Positions 1 to 7,378 of a stretch of DNA of 64,000 nucleotides are shown here, in pieces. Position 1 is the stretch's first letter. Every line of letters begins with the position of its first letter. Source of the DNA: Mucilaginibacter jinjuensis (lineage in GTDB: Bacteria > Bacteroidota > Bacteroidia > Sphingobacteriales > Sphingobacteriaceae); contig NZ_CP117167.1 of the NCBI RefSeq assembly GCF_028596025.1, positions 4,588,001 through 4,652,000 on the forward strand, given 5' to 3'. The position numbers and the translations under genes were made by a program. The notes beneath the pieces were generated by a model that was given only the letters and a program-made list of their open reading frames with translations, was not told the origin of the DNA and made no database searches.

Positions 1-152
1 TTACCCGTAAGTACTTCGCGACGGCCGATCAAAGCGGCTTGTCGGCTCTCGAAGCCTATACGATAATCATTGATGACTATTTTTTTAAAGTCTTCAAAAT
101 TCAGTTCGGCAGAATCAAACCTGTTGGTAGTAAGTTGAGCGGTCTGAGGCAT
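1..152 (-). CDS. 2-oxoacid dehydrogenase E1, alpha/beta type (5' end only)
   Basis: Only the first 50 codons are inside the window; the gene runs off its left edge. The peptide begins MPQTAQLTTNRF and continues with ESRQAALIGRREVLTG. I recognise this as the N-terminus of the Bacteroidota thiamine-diphosphate-dependent 2-oxoacid (branched-chain type) dehydrogenase in which the E1 alpha and beta parts are fused. That enzyme decarboxylates 2-oxoacids for acyl-CoA formation in the cytoplasm. The ATG is at 150-152. The 135 bp before the divergent DUF1573 gene would hold both promoters. The catalytic part is not visible, so the call rests on N-terminal resemblance alone. Confidence 0.6.
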   Translation of the reverse strand, partial: MPQTAQLTTNRFDSAELNFEDFKKIVINDYRIGFESRQAALIGRREVLTG

Positions 153-239
153 ATTATATTTTGATTAGAAGTCAAAGTTATAAAATTGTATTTTGTTATT
201 AACGGCTTTTGCAATTGTTTAAACCGTTTACTGTAAAAT

Positions 240-269
240 TTTGGTTTCCAATGAAACATTTTATATTTG
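240..269 (+). promoter_or_regulatory. Bacteroidota-type promoter of the DUF1573 gene
   Basis: TTTG at 240-243, an 18-bp spacer and TATATTTG at 262-269 match the -33/-7 consensus (TTTG, about 19 bp, TAnnTTTG) of the Bacteroidota primary sigma factor. The start codon follows 18 bp downstream. Confidence 0.75.
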
Positions 270-287
270 TACAAAGTATACAAGGAT

Positions 288-689
288 ATGAAAAAGTTAA
301 TGATATTATGCGCAGTAATCTTAGGTTTTGCCTTTACTGCTTCAGCACAGACTGATAACAAAGCCGAGTTTAAATTTAACGAAGAAAAGCATGATTTCGG
401 TAAAATCCCTCAGGGTAAACCAGTTACTACCGAGTTCACTTTCGTTAACACCGGCGAAGAACCTTTAATTTTATCTGATGTAAAACCTACCTGTGGTTGC
501 ACCATTGCCGATTACACTAAAACACCTGTTAAAAAAGGTGACAAAGGTATTATCAAAATCACTTACAATGCTGCTGTAGTTGCTCCGTTCAACAAAACCA
601 TCATTGTTACATCAAACGCTAAAACCCCTCAGAAATACCTGAACATTGTGGGCGAAGTGGTAGCTGCACCAACATCGAGCAGTAAATAA
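288..689 (+). CDS. Secreted DUF1573 domain protein
   Basis: This is a 133-aa protein with a cleavable signal peptide (MKKLMILCAVILG...ASAQ). A single DUF1573 domain follows, an Ig-like/MSP-type beta fold with the family's conserved block VKPTCGCT around residues 69-76. DUF1573 proteins are abundant exported proteins in Bacteroidota; their molecular role is not established. The ATG at 288 is preferred over an in-frame start at 267 because it gives a canonical signal peptide and lies after the promoter's -7 box. A strong hairpin terminator follows directly, so the gene is probably monocistronic. Confidence 0.85.
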   Translation: MKKLMILCAVILGFAFTASAQTDNKAEFKFNEEKHDFGKIPQGKPVTTEFTFVNTGEEPLILSDVKPTCGCTIADYTKTPVKKGDKGIIKITYNAAVVAPFNKTIIVTSNAKTPQKYLNIVGEVVAAPTSSSK

Positions 690-715
690 TTTGTTTTTAA
701 ACAATAACATTATAA

Positions 716-742
716 CGAAAGGCGCAAATTGCGCCTTTCTTC
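716..742 (+). terminator. Intrinsic terminator after DUF1573 gene
   Basis: GAAAGGCGCA at 718-727 pairs with TGCGCCTTTC at 730-739 around a 3-nt loop, followed by a T-rich stretch. The A-rich left arm and T-rich right arm could make it act in both directions. Confidence 0.75.
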
Positions 743-767
743 GTTTATAGGGCTTGCATCTTTTTGC

Positions 768-775
768 TAACTTTG
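768..775 (+). promoter_or_regulatory. -7 box directly in front of the aminotransferase start
   Basis: TAACTTTG fits TAnnTTTG. It ends only 4 bp before the ATG at 780, so the expected transcription start falls on or beside the start codon, giving a leaderless or nearly leaderless mRNA. No clear -33 box is seen. Confidence 0.55.
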
Positions 776-779
776 CCGC

Positions 780-1976
780 ATGCCGCAAATTTCGCACAAG
801 GGCGAGCAAATGCCCGCCTCTCCTATACGTAAACTAACTCCGTTTGCCGATGCTGCAAAGCAACAGGGCAAAAAGGTATTCCACTTAAATATTGGTCAAC
901 CCGATATCGAGACCCCACAGGGAATGCTGGATGCCATACATAACAGCACCTTTAAAGTATGGGCCTACACGCCATCAGAAGGTACATTAAGCTATCGCCA
1001 AAAACTTACGGAATACTATAATAAGCTGGGCTATAACATTACCCCGCAAAATATTATTGTAACCACCGGCGGTTCTGAAGCTATTACAATAGCCATGATG
1101 ACTTGCTTAAATCCGGGCGACGAGGTAATTATTCCCGAACCGTTCTACGCCAACTATAATGGTTTTGCCTGCCAGAGCGATATTGTGGTGAAACCGATCC
1201 TCTCTTACATTAACAATGGTTTTGCATTGCCCGAGATCAGCGAGTTTGAGAAGGTGATTACCGATAAAACCAAGGCGATTATTATCTGCAACCCTAACAA
1301 CCCGACAGGTTACCTCTACTCGAAAGAGGAAATGGAAGAGTTAAAGACACTGTGTCTGAAACACGACCTGTATTTATTCTCTGACGAAGCTTACCGTGAG
1401 TTTTGCTATGATGGCCGCGAGTTTATTTCGCCCATGCATTTAGATGGTTTAGACGAAAATGTTTTGGTGATGGATACTGTAAGCAAGCGCTACAGTGCAT
1501 GTGGTGCCCGTTTGGGTTGCCTGATTACCAAAAACGAAGCCGTAATTAAAACAGGATTAAAGTTTGCCCAGGCCCGCCTAAGCGCAGGTATGCTAGAACA
1601 AATTGCCGGCGAAGCCGCCGTTGATACACCAGACAGTTATTTTGAAGGTGTAAATAAAGAATATACCCATCGCCGTGATGTTTTAGTGAAAGCCTTAAAC
1701 AACATGGAAGGCGTTTTCTGTCCTAATCCGGGTGGAGCATTCTACGTGGTAGCCAAACTCCCGATTGACAATGCCGACAAGTTTTGCCAATGGATGCTGG
1801 AAGAGTTTGAATACAACAACCAAACCGTAATGATGGCCCCTGCTACAGGTTTCTACAGCACCCCTGGTGCCGGAACCAACGAAGTAAGAATGGCTTATGT
1901 TTTAAACAGTGATGACCTGCAAGCCGCAATGACTTGCCTGCAGGAAGCGTTGAAGGTTTACCCGGGAAGAAAATAG
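780..1976 (+). CDS. PLP-dependent class I/II aminotransferase
   Basis: This 398-aa cytoplasmic enzyme has a fold-type I aspartate-aminotransferase pattern: HLNIGQPDIETP near the N-terminus, the TTGGSEA phosphate-binding turn, NPNNPTG, SDEAYREF (PLP-ring Asp and Tyr) and the Schiff-base lysine in DTVSKRYSACGARLG. It would move an amino group between an amino acid and 2-oxoglutarate; the substrate cannot be read from the sequence. The ATG at 780 is used because MPQISHKGEQMPASPIRKL matches the usual N-terminus of this subgroup. The start sits right behind a -7 box. Confidence 0.88.
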   Translation: MPQISHKGEQMPASPIRKLTPFADAAKQQGKKVFHLNIGQPDIETPQGMLDAIHNSTFKVWAYTPSEGTLSYRQKLTEYYNKLGYNITPQNIIVTTGGSEAITIAMMTCLNPGDEVIIPEPFYANYNGFACQSDIVVKPILSYINNGFALPEISEFEKVITDKTKAIIICNPNNPTGYLYSKEEMEELKTLCLKHDLYLFSDEAYREFCYDGREFISPMHLDGLDENVLVMDTVSKRYSACGARLGCLITKNEAVIKTGLKFAQARLSAGMLEQIAGEAAVDTPDSYFEGVNKEYTHRRDVLVKALNNMEGVFCPNPGGAFYVVAKLPIDNADKFCQWMLEEFEYNNQTVMMAPATGFYSTPGAGTNEVRMAYVLNSDDLQAAMTCLQEALKVYPGRK

Positions 1977-1977
1977 T

Positions 1978-2042
1978 AGCAGTGGTTAGTGGCAGTAGCA
2001 GTCACCTTTATAATTATAATGCCAGGACTGCCACTGCTACTA
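1978..2042. repeat. Inverted repeat between aminotransferase and ssrA
   Basis: GTAGCAGTGG and GGCAGTAGCAGTC on the left pair with GACTGCCACTGCTAC on the right, with an AT-rich middle. It is a likely terminator for the aminotransferase gene. The left side contains the AGTAGCAGT/GGCAGTAGCAGT motif twice, so alternative pairings exist. Confidence 0.5.
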
Positions 2043-2064
2043 AAAAACTGCAACTAATATTTAG

Positions 2065-2072
2065 TATATTTG
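2065..2072 (+). promoter_or_regulatory. ssrA promoter -7 box
   Basis: TATATTTG is a full match to TAnnTTTG and lies 48 bp before the mature tmRNA 5' end. Transcription would start around 2078 and leave a short 5' leader for RNase P to remove. Confidence 0.55.
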
Positions 2073-2119
2073 TAACCCTTAACTGCTACTGCAAAAAAAG
2101 GACTACCACTACAACCAAT

Positions 2120-2484
2120 GGGGTCGACCGGAATTGACAGGATGGAGATAAGTAAGTAAGCACGCAGCGCGTTGGGTGAATTAGCGCTAAAATCTGAACG
2201 CTCAAACTTTCAAATGGCGAAAATACTTACGCCTTAGCTGCTTAATTTAGAATTAACTAGCTTTTGTCCCACCGGTTTTCCGTTTCATCGGATCGGTATA
2301 TGGGGCATCGAAAGATGAAACTGGCCTGCTTAAAGGTGTGCATAGCAGGTAAGATAAAGCACCTAAGGTAGACGGTATAGGTGAGTAACTGACCTTCCCC
2401 TGCCCTACAACCAAACAGTACTAAGCATGTAGAAAGCTTACCTTATACCATGTTTGGACGAGGGTTCGAATCCCTCCGGCTCCA
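2120..2484 (+). ncRNA. ssrA: tmRNA
   Basis: tmRNA rescues stalled ribosomes by acting first as alanyl-tRNA and then as mRNA for a degradation tag. The 5' end GGGGTCG (2120-2126) pairs with CGGCTCC (2477-2483) as the acceptor stem, with G-U wobbles, and the T-arm GGTTCGAATCC lies at 2463-2473. The tag reading frame is at 2216-2245: GGC resume codon, then GAA AAT ACT TAC GCC TTA GCT GCT TAA, giving the tag (A)GENTYALAA. CCA is not encoded. The 3' end is the island's integration target: the last 15 bp are duplicated at 39944-39958. The gene remains intact because the island restores the 3' end. Confidence 0.95.
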
Positions 2485-2485
2485 C
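2471..2485. repeat. attL core (tmRNA 3' end)
   Basis: TCCCTCCGGCTCCAC is identical to 39944-39958. The flanking bases differ on both sides, so the exact repeat is 15 bp. Confidence 0.88.
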
Positions 2486-2508
2486 GAAAACGGTATCAAA
2501 CACCACTA

Positions 2509-2541
2509 AACCCCTCAAACGCTACGTTTGAGGGGTTTTTT
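2509..2541 (+). terminator. Terminator behind tmRNA, carried by the island
   Basis: AACCCCTCAAAC (2509-2520), a 5-nt loop and GTTTGAGGGGTT are followed by a T run to 2541. It lies inside the island, so it replaces the chromosomal ssrA terminator that now sits beyond attR. Confidence 0.8.
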
Positions 2542-2584
2542 GTTGCATTTTGGTGTCATTTGCTCATCTTTGAACGGCCATTTT

Positions 2585-2629
2585 GGTGAGCATTCTGGTG
2601 AGCACCTGATTTCAAAACAAGTGCTCACC
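2585..2629. promoter_or_regulatory. Integrase arm-type sites, left end
   Basis: GGTGAGCA (2585-2592) and GGTGAGCAC (2597-2605) are direct repeats spaced 12 bp; an inverted copy GTGCTCACC is at 2621-2629. The same pair recurs near attR. Their position fits arm sites bound by the N-terminal domain of the adjacent integrase. Confidence 0.6.
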
Positions 2630-2655
2630 AGAGCTCTTGTAACTAATTGATAAAC

Positions 2656-2709
2656 AAGGTGTTCAGAGAATGAACATCTTGTGAGAATTATGCTGTAAAG
2701 GTAAATTTG
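2656..2709 (+). promoter_or_regulatory. Integrase promoter with overlapping inverted repeat
   Basis: TAAATTTG (2702-2709) is a good -7 box and TTG at 2679-2681 lies 20 bp upstream. The inverted repeat AAGGTGTTCA (2656-2665) / TGAACATCTT (2671-2680) abuts the -33 region and could be an operator for the integrase or an excisionase. Confidence 0.5.
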
Positions 2710-2731
2710 TTTAACTTTTTAACAGCTTTTT

Positions 2732-3949
2732 ATGATCAAAAATGTGGCTGTTCTCTTTTATCTGAAAAAGAGGACGAATTCAAAAGAAGAAAAAGTTCCG
2801 GTTTATGTACGGATCACCTGCGATGGACAGCGTGCCGAATTGGCAACCGGTCAAAAAATTCAGGCAAAGCTCTGGAATCCCAGTGAAGAAAGAGCCAAAG
2901 GCAAAACAGAGGCGGTGTATAAATTGAACTCGGCCCTTAATGATTTCGAACTAAAGATTAACGATACGATCCGTTACTTAAAAGATTGTGGTGAAGAGCT
3001 CACAGCGGAAAAAATCAAAAACAGGTTCCTGGGCAAAACTGAAAAGCCCGTTATGCTGGTTGACGTATTCAAGGAACATAACCGTAAAGTAGCAGCCTTG
3101 GTGAATGAGGAATTTGCACCCGCGACCGTTACCCGGTATGAAACAACGCTAAAGCATACGCAAGACTTTATGCAATGGAAATACAAGATCAATGATATCC
3201 GCGTCAAGCAAATTGATCACCGGTTTATCAGTGAATTTGAGTTCTACCTCCGTTCGGTTCGTAAATGCAATAACAATTCAGCTTTAAAGTATATCAAGAA
3301 CTTTGGTAAAATTGTTCGCATCTGTTTGGCGAGTGGCTGGATTACTGTCAATCCCTTTCTTAATTACAAAATCAAAATTAAAAAAGTTGATCGGCCATTT
3401 CTGTCGAAAGAAGAGTTGGAGATCATGGCTTCGAAAACTTTCGTTAGCGCTCGTCTTGAGCAGGTCAGGGATATCTTTTTATTCAGTTGTTATACAGGAT
3501 TGGCTTACATCGATGTGCAAAAACTTAGGCGCTCTGAAATTGTCAAGGGTCACGACGGTGAGCAATGGATTTTTACAAGTCGCCAAAAAACCGATACACC
3601 CTCCCGTATTCCACTTATGCCTTATGCATTGAGTGTAATTGAAAAATATCGCGATCATCCACAATGTGAGATTGAGGATAAGCTCCTACCCATATTAAGC
3701 AACCAAAAAACGAATGCTTACTTAAAGGAGATTGCAGATTTGTGCGGTATAAATAAAGATCTAACTTTTCATATTGCCAGGCATACTTTCGCAACCACCG
3801 TCACCTTATTGAATGGTGTACCAATAGAGAGCGTGTCCAAAATGCTTGGCCATACCAATATTAAAACCACGCAGCATTACGCGAGGATCTTGGATTTAAA
3901 GGTTGGCGAAGATATGGGAGCTTTGAGAAAGAAGCTGCAAACTTCCTGA
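2732..3949 (+). CDS. Tyrosine recombinase, island integrase
   Basis: This 405-aa protein would integrate and excise the island at ssrA. The N-terminal part (about 1-100) looks like the beta-rich arm-DNA-binding domain of Bacteroidota integrases. A SAM-like core-binding domain (about 105-210) and the catalytic domain follow. Visible catalytic residues are the HIARH box, the LGH box (KMLGHTNIKTTQHYARI) with its nucleophilic Tyr, and a Lys in RQKTDTPSRIP. Where classical recombinases have the first Arg (TGxR), this has CYTGLAYIDV, as in CTnDOT-type integrases that lack Arg I. The gene lies 247 bp from attL and reads away from it. Confidence 0.92.
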   Translation: MIKNVAVLFYLKKRTNSKEEKVPVYVRITCDGQRAELATGQKIQAKLWNPSEERAKGKTEAVYKLNSALNDFELKINDTIRYLKDCGEELTAEKIKNRFLGKTEKPVMLVDVFKEHNRKVAALVNEEFAPATVTRYETTLKHTQDFMQWKYKINDIRVKQIDHRFISEFEFYLRSVRKCNNNSALKYIKNFGKIVRICLASGWITVNPFLNYKIKIKKVDRPFLSKEELEIMASKTFVSARLEQVRDIFLFSCYTGLAYIDVQKLRRSEIVKGHDGEQWIFTSRQKTDTPSRIPLMPYALSVIEKYRDHPQCEIEDKLLPILSNQKTNAYLKEIADLCGINKDLTFHIARHTFATTVTLLNGVPIESVSKMLGHTNIKTTQHYARILDLKVGEDMGALRKKLQTS

Positions 3950-4017
3950 CATTGATTGGAGGAACATTAATCGTTCCGTTCAGCATAATTGATGCGCGTT
4001 AATACAACAGAATATCC

Positions 4018-4038
4018 GAGGTCGCAAATTGCGACCTC
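4018..4038. repeat. Palindrome upstream of ORF6N gene
   Basis: GAGGTCGCA/AAT/TGCGACCTC is a perfect 9-bp-arm hairpin 18 bp before the ORF6N start codon. It belongs to a set with 4603-4631, 5365-5385 and the intragenic 4256-4278. Confidence 0.8.
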
Positions 4039-4056
4039 AAAAGTAGAAATTAAACG

Positions 4057-4578
4057 ATGAAAGAGCTAAACACAAACGACCAACAAATAGTTGAAAAGAT
4101 ATATCTGATAAGGGAAATAAAAGTTATGCTGGACAAAGATCTTGCGGAAATGTATGGAACAATTCCTAAGCGTTTACGGCAACAGGTCAAACGTAACATG
4201 GAGCGTTTTCCCGAACATTTTATGTTTCAACTTTCCGATAAAGAAGTAGATTCATTGGTATCACAAAATGCGATACCATCGAGACAGTCGTTAGGCGGTA
4301 CTTTGCCTTATGCATTTAGTGAACATGGGATATTAATGCTTGCGAACGTAATCAAAAGCCAGCAGGCTATTACCATGAGCATTAGAATTATCGAGGTATT
4401 TGTCAAATTTAGAGAAATGTTAATCTCTCAAAAAGATCTATTACTTAAATTCGAACAGCTTGAAAAGCTAATCGTTCAGCATGATGATGACATCAATACC
4501 ATTTTTGCAGCATTGAAACAATTAATACATCAAAAGAATGAACCTCGGGAACCGATTGGTTTTAAACTGAAAGGTTGA
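4057..4578 (+). CDS. ORF6N domain protein
   Basis: This 173-aa protein has the ORF6N domain at about 12-100 (IYLIREIKVMLDKDLAEMYG, then KRLRQQVKRNMERFP and LPYAFSEHGILMLANV), a DNA-binding domain related to the KilA-N/Bro family of phages and mobile elements. A helical, probably coiled-coil C-terminus follows (about 120-160). Its function in bacteria is not established; a role in regulation or phage/element control is usual inference. Residues 67-74 (LVSQNAIP) are encoded by an imperfect palindrome (4256-4278) that resembles the hairpins on both sides of the gene. It reads in the same direction as the integrase, 107 bp downstream. Confidence 0.82.
   Translation: MKELNTNDQQIVEKIYLIREIKVMLDKDLAEMYGTIPKRLRQQVKRNMERFPEHFMFQLSDKEVDSLVSQNAIPSRQSLGGTLPYAFSEHGILMLANVIKSQQAITMSIRIIEVFVKFREMLISQKDLLLKFEQLEKLIVQHDDDINTIFAALKQLIHQKNEPREPIGFKLKG
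4256..4278. repeat. Intragenic palindrome in the ORF6N gene
   Basis: TGGTATC at 4256-4262 pairs with GATACCA at 4272-4278. The centre CACAAAATGC has one mismatch. Its middle (TCACAAAATGCGA) differs at one position from TCGCAAAATGCGA in the hairpin at 5365-5385. Confidence 0.7.
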
Positions 4579-4602
4579 GAGAAGAATTTCATTAACTAAC
4601 CT

Positions 4603-4631
4603 TCAAGGGGTCACATTTTGTGACCCCTTGA
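4603..4631 (+). terminator. Hairpin downstream of ORF6N gene
   Basis: TCAAGGGGTCACA / TTT / TGTGACCCCTTGA is a perfect 13-bp stem 25 bp past the ORF6N stop. It may terminate transcription, but it has no T run and shares the GGTCrCA...TGyGACC design with the hairpin upstream of the gene, so a recombination or protein-binding role is also possible. Confidence 0.5.
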
Positions 4632-4713
4632 ACATAGAGTAGAATAAGCCAATTAATGGAGACGATATGATAAACCTACCTATAAAGCCGTCGTTAAATT
4701 CATGATATAATTT

Positions 4714-5073
4714 ATGTTAAAGTCAATTAAAGAAGAAAAACAATACAATGATGCTTTGGCTCGCGTGTATGAGCTGATGCAAACTGATATAAATGAAGGC
4801 TCTGTGGCATCAGATGAGTTGGAGGTTCTTAGTATTCTTATTAAGGAATATGAGTTGGTATACCATCTTTTGCCTTCTCCTAGCCCACTGGAAGCAATTA
4901 AATTCAGACTTGATCAAATGGAAATGTCTGAAAAAGAACTGGGCGATATTTTAGGTTACCGGTCTCGTAAATCGGAAATCCTTTCTGGAAAAAGAAAATT
5001 GAGTTTAGCTATGATTAGAAAATTGAACGAAATCCTGCATATACCTGCCGAAGTTTTAATTCAGGCTTATTAA
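4714..5073 (+). CDS. HigA-like antitoxin / XRE HTH protein
   Basis: This 119-aa protein has a helical N-terminus and a C-terminal HTH (about 68-119: EAIKFRLDQMEMSEKELGDILGYRSRKSEILSG..LSLAMIRKLNEILHIPAEVL). That matches the Bacteroidota HigA antitoxin group, which binds its own promoter and neutralises a HigB-type mRNA interferase. In such systems the toxin gene lies immediately upstream. Here only 135 bp separate it from the ORF6N hairpin and no HigB-length frame fits, so it appears to be an orphan antitoxin. It may act as a regulator or protect against a toxin encoded elsewhere. Confidence 0.75.
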   Translation: MLKSIKEEKQYNDALARVYELMQTDINEGSVASDELEVLSILIKEYELVYHLLPSPSPLEAIKFRLDQMEMSEKELGDILGYRSRKSEILSGKRKLSLAMIRKLNEILHIPAEVLIQAY

Positions 5074-5717
5074 TTATAACGACATGTTATAGTAAGAGTA
5101 GAAGGCTTACAAGGTCGACGAAAAAACGCCCTTGTTTAGTTTGTTGAATAGTTATGTGTCTGAGACATTACTGGTAGATCGGACACAAATCTTGATCGTC
5201 GAAATTTTAATCGGCTCAAAAAAACGGCAATTCAAGAGCCGATTATTTCAATTAATCGGCTCATGAAAACTTTTTACTAATCTTCATAGAATAATTTCGA
5301 ATAGGGTTACAGCTTATACCATCAATAGATCGACACAAAAAAGCCCAATCACACATAATAGGTTGAGGTCGCAAAATGCGACTTCAAAGCAAGGCGGGAA
5401 AATGATAATAAAGCCGTTGATTTTATTTCCATAAGAGCCCACATTTTCACCCCCGCGGGCTTTAAGTAACGACTTAATTGTTCGCTATCCGTTTCCACAA
5501 CGGTCTTTGATTAAATATGCCTGCTTTATACTAACTTATCCCGGTCAGGAATTTCATATCCGGGAAACCTTTTGCTCTTTTGTTAAGCTGAATATTTAGA
5601 AACATGGTGTCTCTTGCTTGCCTATCAAAGGTAAGATAATGTAACAAATCATTGATTTGTTAGCCAAAGAACATCGGTTTTCAATACACCCATGATAAGA
5701 TTTACAAACAATATTAT
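5074..5717. other. Gene-free stretch with hairpins
   Basis: No convincing coding frame is seen. It contains three copies of a 10-11-bp motif in alternating orientation, TTAATCGGCTC (5207-5217), GAGCCGATTA (5236-5245) and TTAATCGGCTC (5252-5262), able to form either of two hairpins. It also contains the ORF6N-type palindrome at 5365-5385. It probably holds the promoter of the HTH/integrase pair that follows and remnants of older insertions. Confidence 0.5.
5365..5385. repeat. Third ORF6N-type palindrome
   Basis: GAGGTCGCA AAA TGCGACTTC has one mismatch between the arms. It is nearly the same as the palindrome at 4018-4038. No ORF6N gene adjoins it on the right, so it may mark the far edge of a cassette (about 4.0-5.4 kb) or a lost second copy. 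Confidence 0.65.
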
Positions 5718-6005
5718 ATGACCCTTGACGAACTAATCACTAAAAAGGATCTTGAAAATTTTAAAGCCGAACTATTTGAACTTTTAAAACCAATAGTAGT
5801 AACGCAATCCTTTCAACGGCAAAAATGGTTAAGAAGCAAAGATGTCCGTACCATGCTAAAAATTTCTCCAGGAACTTTATCGAACCTTCAAAAAGATGGC
5901 ACGCTCACCCCCCGGAAAATTGGCAAGATCTTGTTTTACAAAGCGGAGGAGATCGAGAAGTTGCTGAACGCCCCTGAAAAAAAAAGCCCGAAAAAGCTGA
6001 TTTAA
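5718..6005 (+). CDS. Excisionase-like HTH_17 protein
   Basis: This 95-aa protein has a MerR/excisionase-type helix-turn-helix at about 38-85 (KWLRSKDVRTMLKISPGTLSNLQKDGTLTPRKIGKILFYKAEEIEKLL). Such proteins act as recombination directionality factors or regulators for Bacteroidota integrative elements. It lies 26 bp before a second integrase on the same strand. It is a paralogue of the protein at 17346-17615, sharing the KWL(R/K)S..VR..LKISPGTL pattern. Confidence 0.82.
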   Translation: MTLDELITKKDLENFKAELFELLKPIVVTQSFQRQKWLRSKDVRTMLKISPGTLSNLQKDGTLTPRKIGKILFYKAEEIEKLLNAPEKKSPKKLI

Positions 6006-6031
6006 TTCGGGCTGAGGCACAATCTTTTAAA

Positions 6032-7255
6032 GTGCTATTCTTCTTAAAAAAGACAAAAAGTCTAAGTAGGCCTTGCTATTACATTTACATCCGGATCAGT
6101 GTTAACGGCCAAAGAGAAGAATGGTCTACGCAATCTCAATGTCAACGTGAGGATTGGGATGGACAAAAAAGCAGGTTAAAAGGAAACACTCCGGATGCCC
6201 GTAACATCAATTCCTGGCTTGACACACTTTACGGACGGGCACTTCTAAGTAGACAGGAACTATACTCCTCAGGAAAATCTTTTACCCCACAACACATCCG
6301 CAAAGTTATGCAGGGTGAAGAATTGGATACCCCTAAAACGCTTTCCGATATCTGGACTTATCACACCACGCATATTGCGGGTCTCATTGGTAAGCAATAC
6401 ACGCCGGGTACGCTGCAAAAATACAAGTCAGTTTTCCGAGTATTAAAACGTTTTATGTTATTGAATAGTCAGACGGACGATATACGCCTGGATAAGATCG
6501 ATTACCGGTTTGTCAGAGCTTTTGATTATTACCTGAAAACGGATTATGGGGTTAAGATCAATACGGCAACGCAGATGTTGAAAAAACTGAGAACAATGAT
6601 GAAAATTGCAATTGAGATTGGCTGGGCTAAACAAGACCCATTCATTGCATACCGCGCTCATAATGAAGAAGTTTTCCGGGAGTACCTGACCAGTGAAGAG
6701 CTACGCGAACTTGCGGAGAAAAATTTATCCAAGAAACGGCTACATGTTGCAAGGGATCTTTTTTTGTTTAGCTGTTATACTGGACTCTCTTACGCGGATA
6801 CTGTAAAGTTAACTAAATCAGATATTGTAAAAGGGGAAGATGGCGGTACTTGGATACAAACACACCGGATGAAGAATAATAATCGGGTTCGGATTCCTCT
6901 CCTCGCTCCCGCATTAGAACTGATCAATCATTATAAGGATTATCCCCGACTAAAAGACGATGAAGCTATTCTGCCCAAACTAAGCAATCAAAAAGCAAAT
7001 GCTTATCTAAAAGAAATAACAAAGGCGCTTGGATGGAATAAATACCTAACTTATCATTGTGCGCGACACACGTTTGCAACTACGGTAACTTTGACAAACG
7101 GCGTTCCAATTGAAACTGTTGGCCAAATGCTTGGACACAAAAGTATTCGCTCTACTCAAATTTACGCGAGAGTAACGGATACTAAGGTTAGTAAGGATAT
7201 GCGGGTTTTAAAGAAAAAGTATGCTGGTCAAAAGCTGTTTTTAGCGGATATTTAA
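6032..7255 (+). CDS. Second tyrosine recombinase
   Basis: This 407-aa integrase has the same architecture as that at 2732-3949: arm-binding N-terminus, SAM-like core-binding domain, and catalytic domain with HCARH, LGH (GQMLGHKSIRSTQIYARV) and nucleophilic Tyr. CYTGLSYADT replaces the usual Arg I position. The start is GTG at 6032. The two integrases are clearly related but well diverged, so they are probably two elements rather than a recent duplication. No second att repeat was found, so its target is unknown; it may be a relic of an element that inserted beside the first one. Confidence 0.9.
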   Translation: MLFFLKKTKSLSRPCYYIYIRISVNGQREEWSTQSQCQREDWDGQKSRLKGNTPDARNINSWLDTLYGRALLSRQELYSSGKSFTPQHIRKVMQGEELDTPKTLSDIWTYHTTHIAGLIGKQYTPGTLQKYKSVFRVLKRFMLLNSQTDDIRLDKIDYRFVRAFDYYLKTDYGVKINTATQMLKKLRTMMKIAIEIGWAKQDPFIAYRAHNEEVFREYLTSEELRELAEKNLSKKRLHVARDLFLFSCYTGLSYADTVKLTKSDIVKGEDGGTWIQTHRMKNNNRVRIPLLAPALELINHYKDYPRLKDDEAILPKLSNQKANAYLKEITKALGWNKYLTYHCARHTFATTVTLTNGVPIETVGQMLGHKSIRSTQIYARVTDTKVSKDMRVLKKKYAGQKLFLADI

Positions 7256-7378
7256 ATATTTATTCAATTAAAATTTTTAACGAGATCGCGTATTTGTCAA
7301 TAAGTTGCATTGCAATCAATTTACCTTCATTAGAATAAACGCTTTGCTATGACGTTCCAAATTTAGCTACCCTCCAGT

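Noticed and set aside
101-361. Minus-strand 86-aa frame
   Set aside because: It overlaps the dehydrogenase start and the DUF1573 promoter and gene; composition is not protein-like.
1934-2137. 67-aa frame running from the aminotransferase into ssrA
   Set aside because: It lies over an inverted repeat and the ssrA promoter and reads as low-complexity Thr/Lys sequence.
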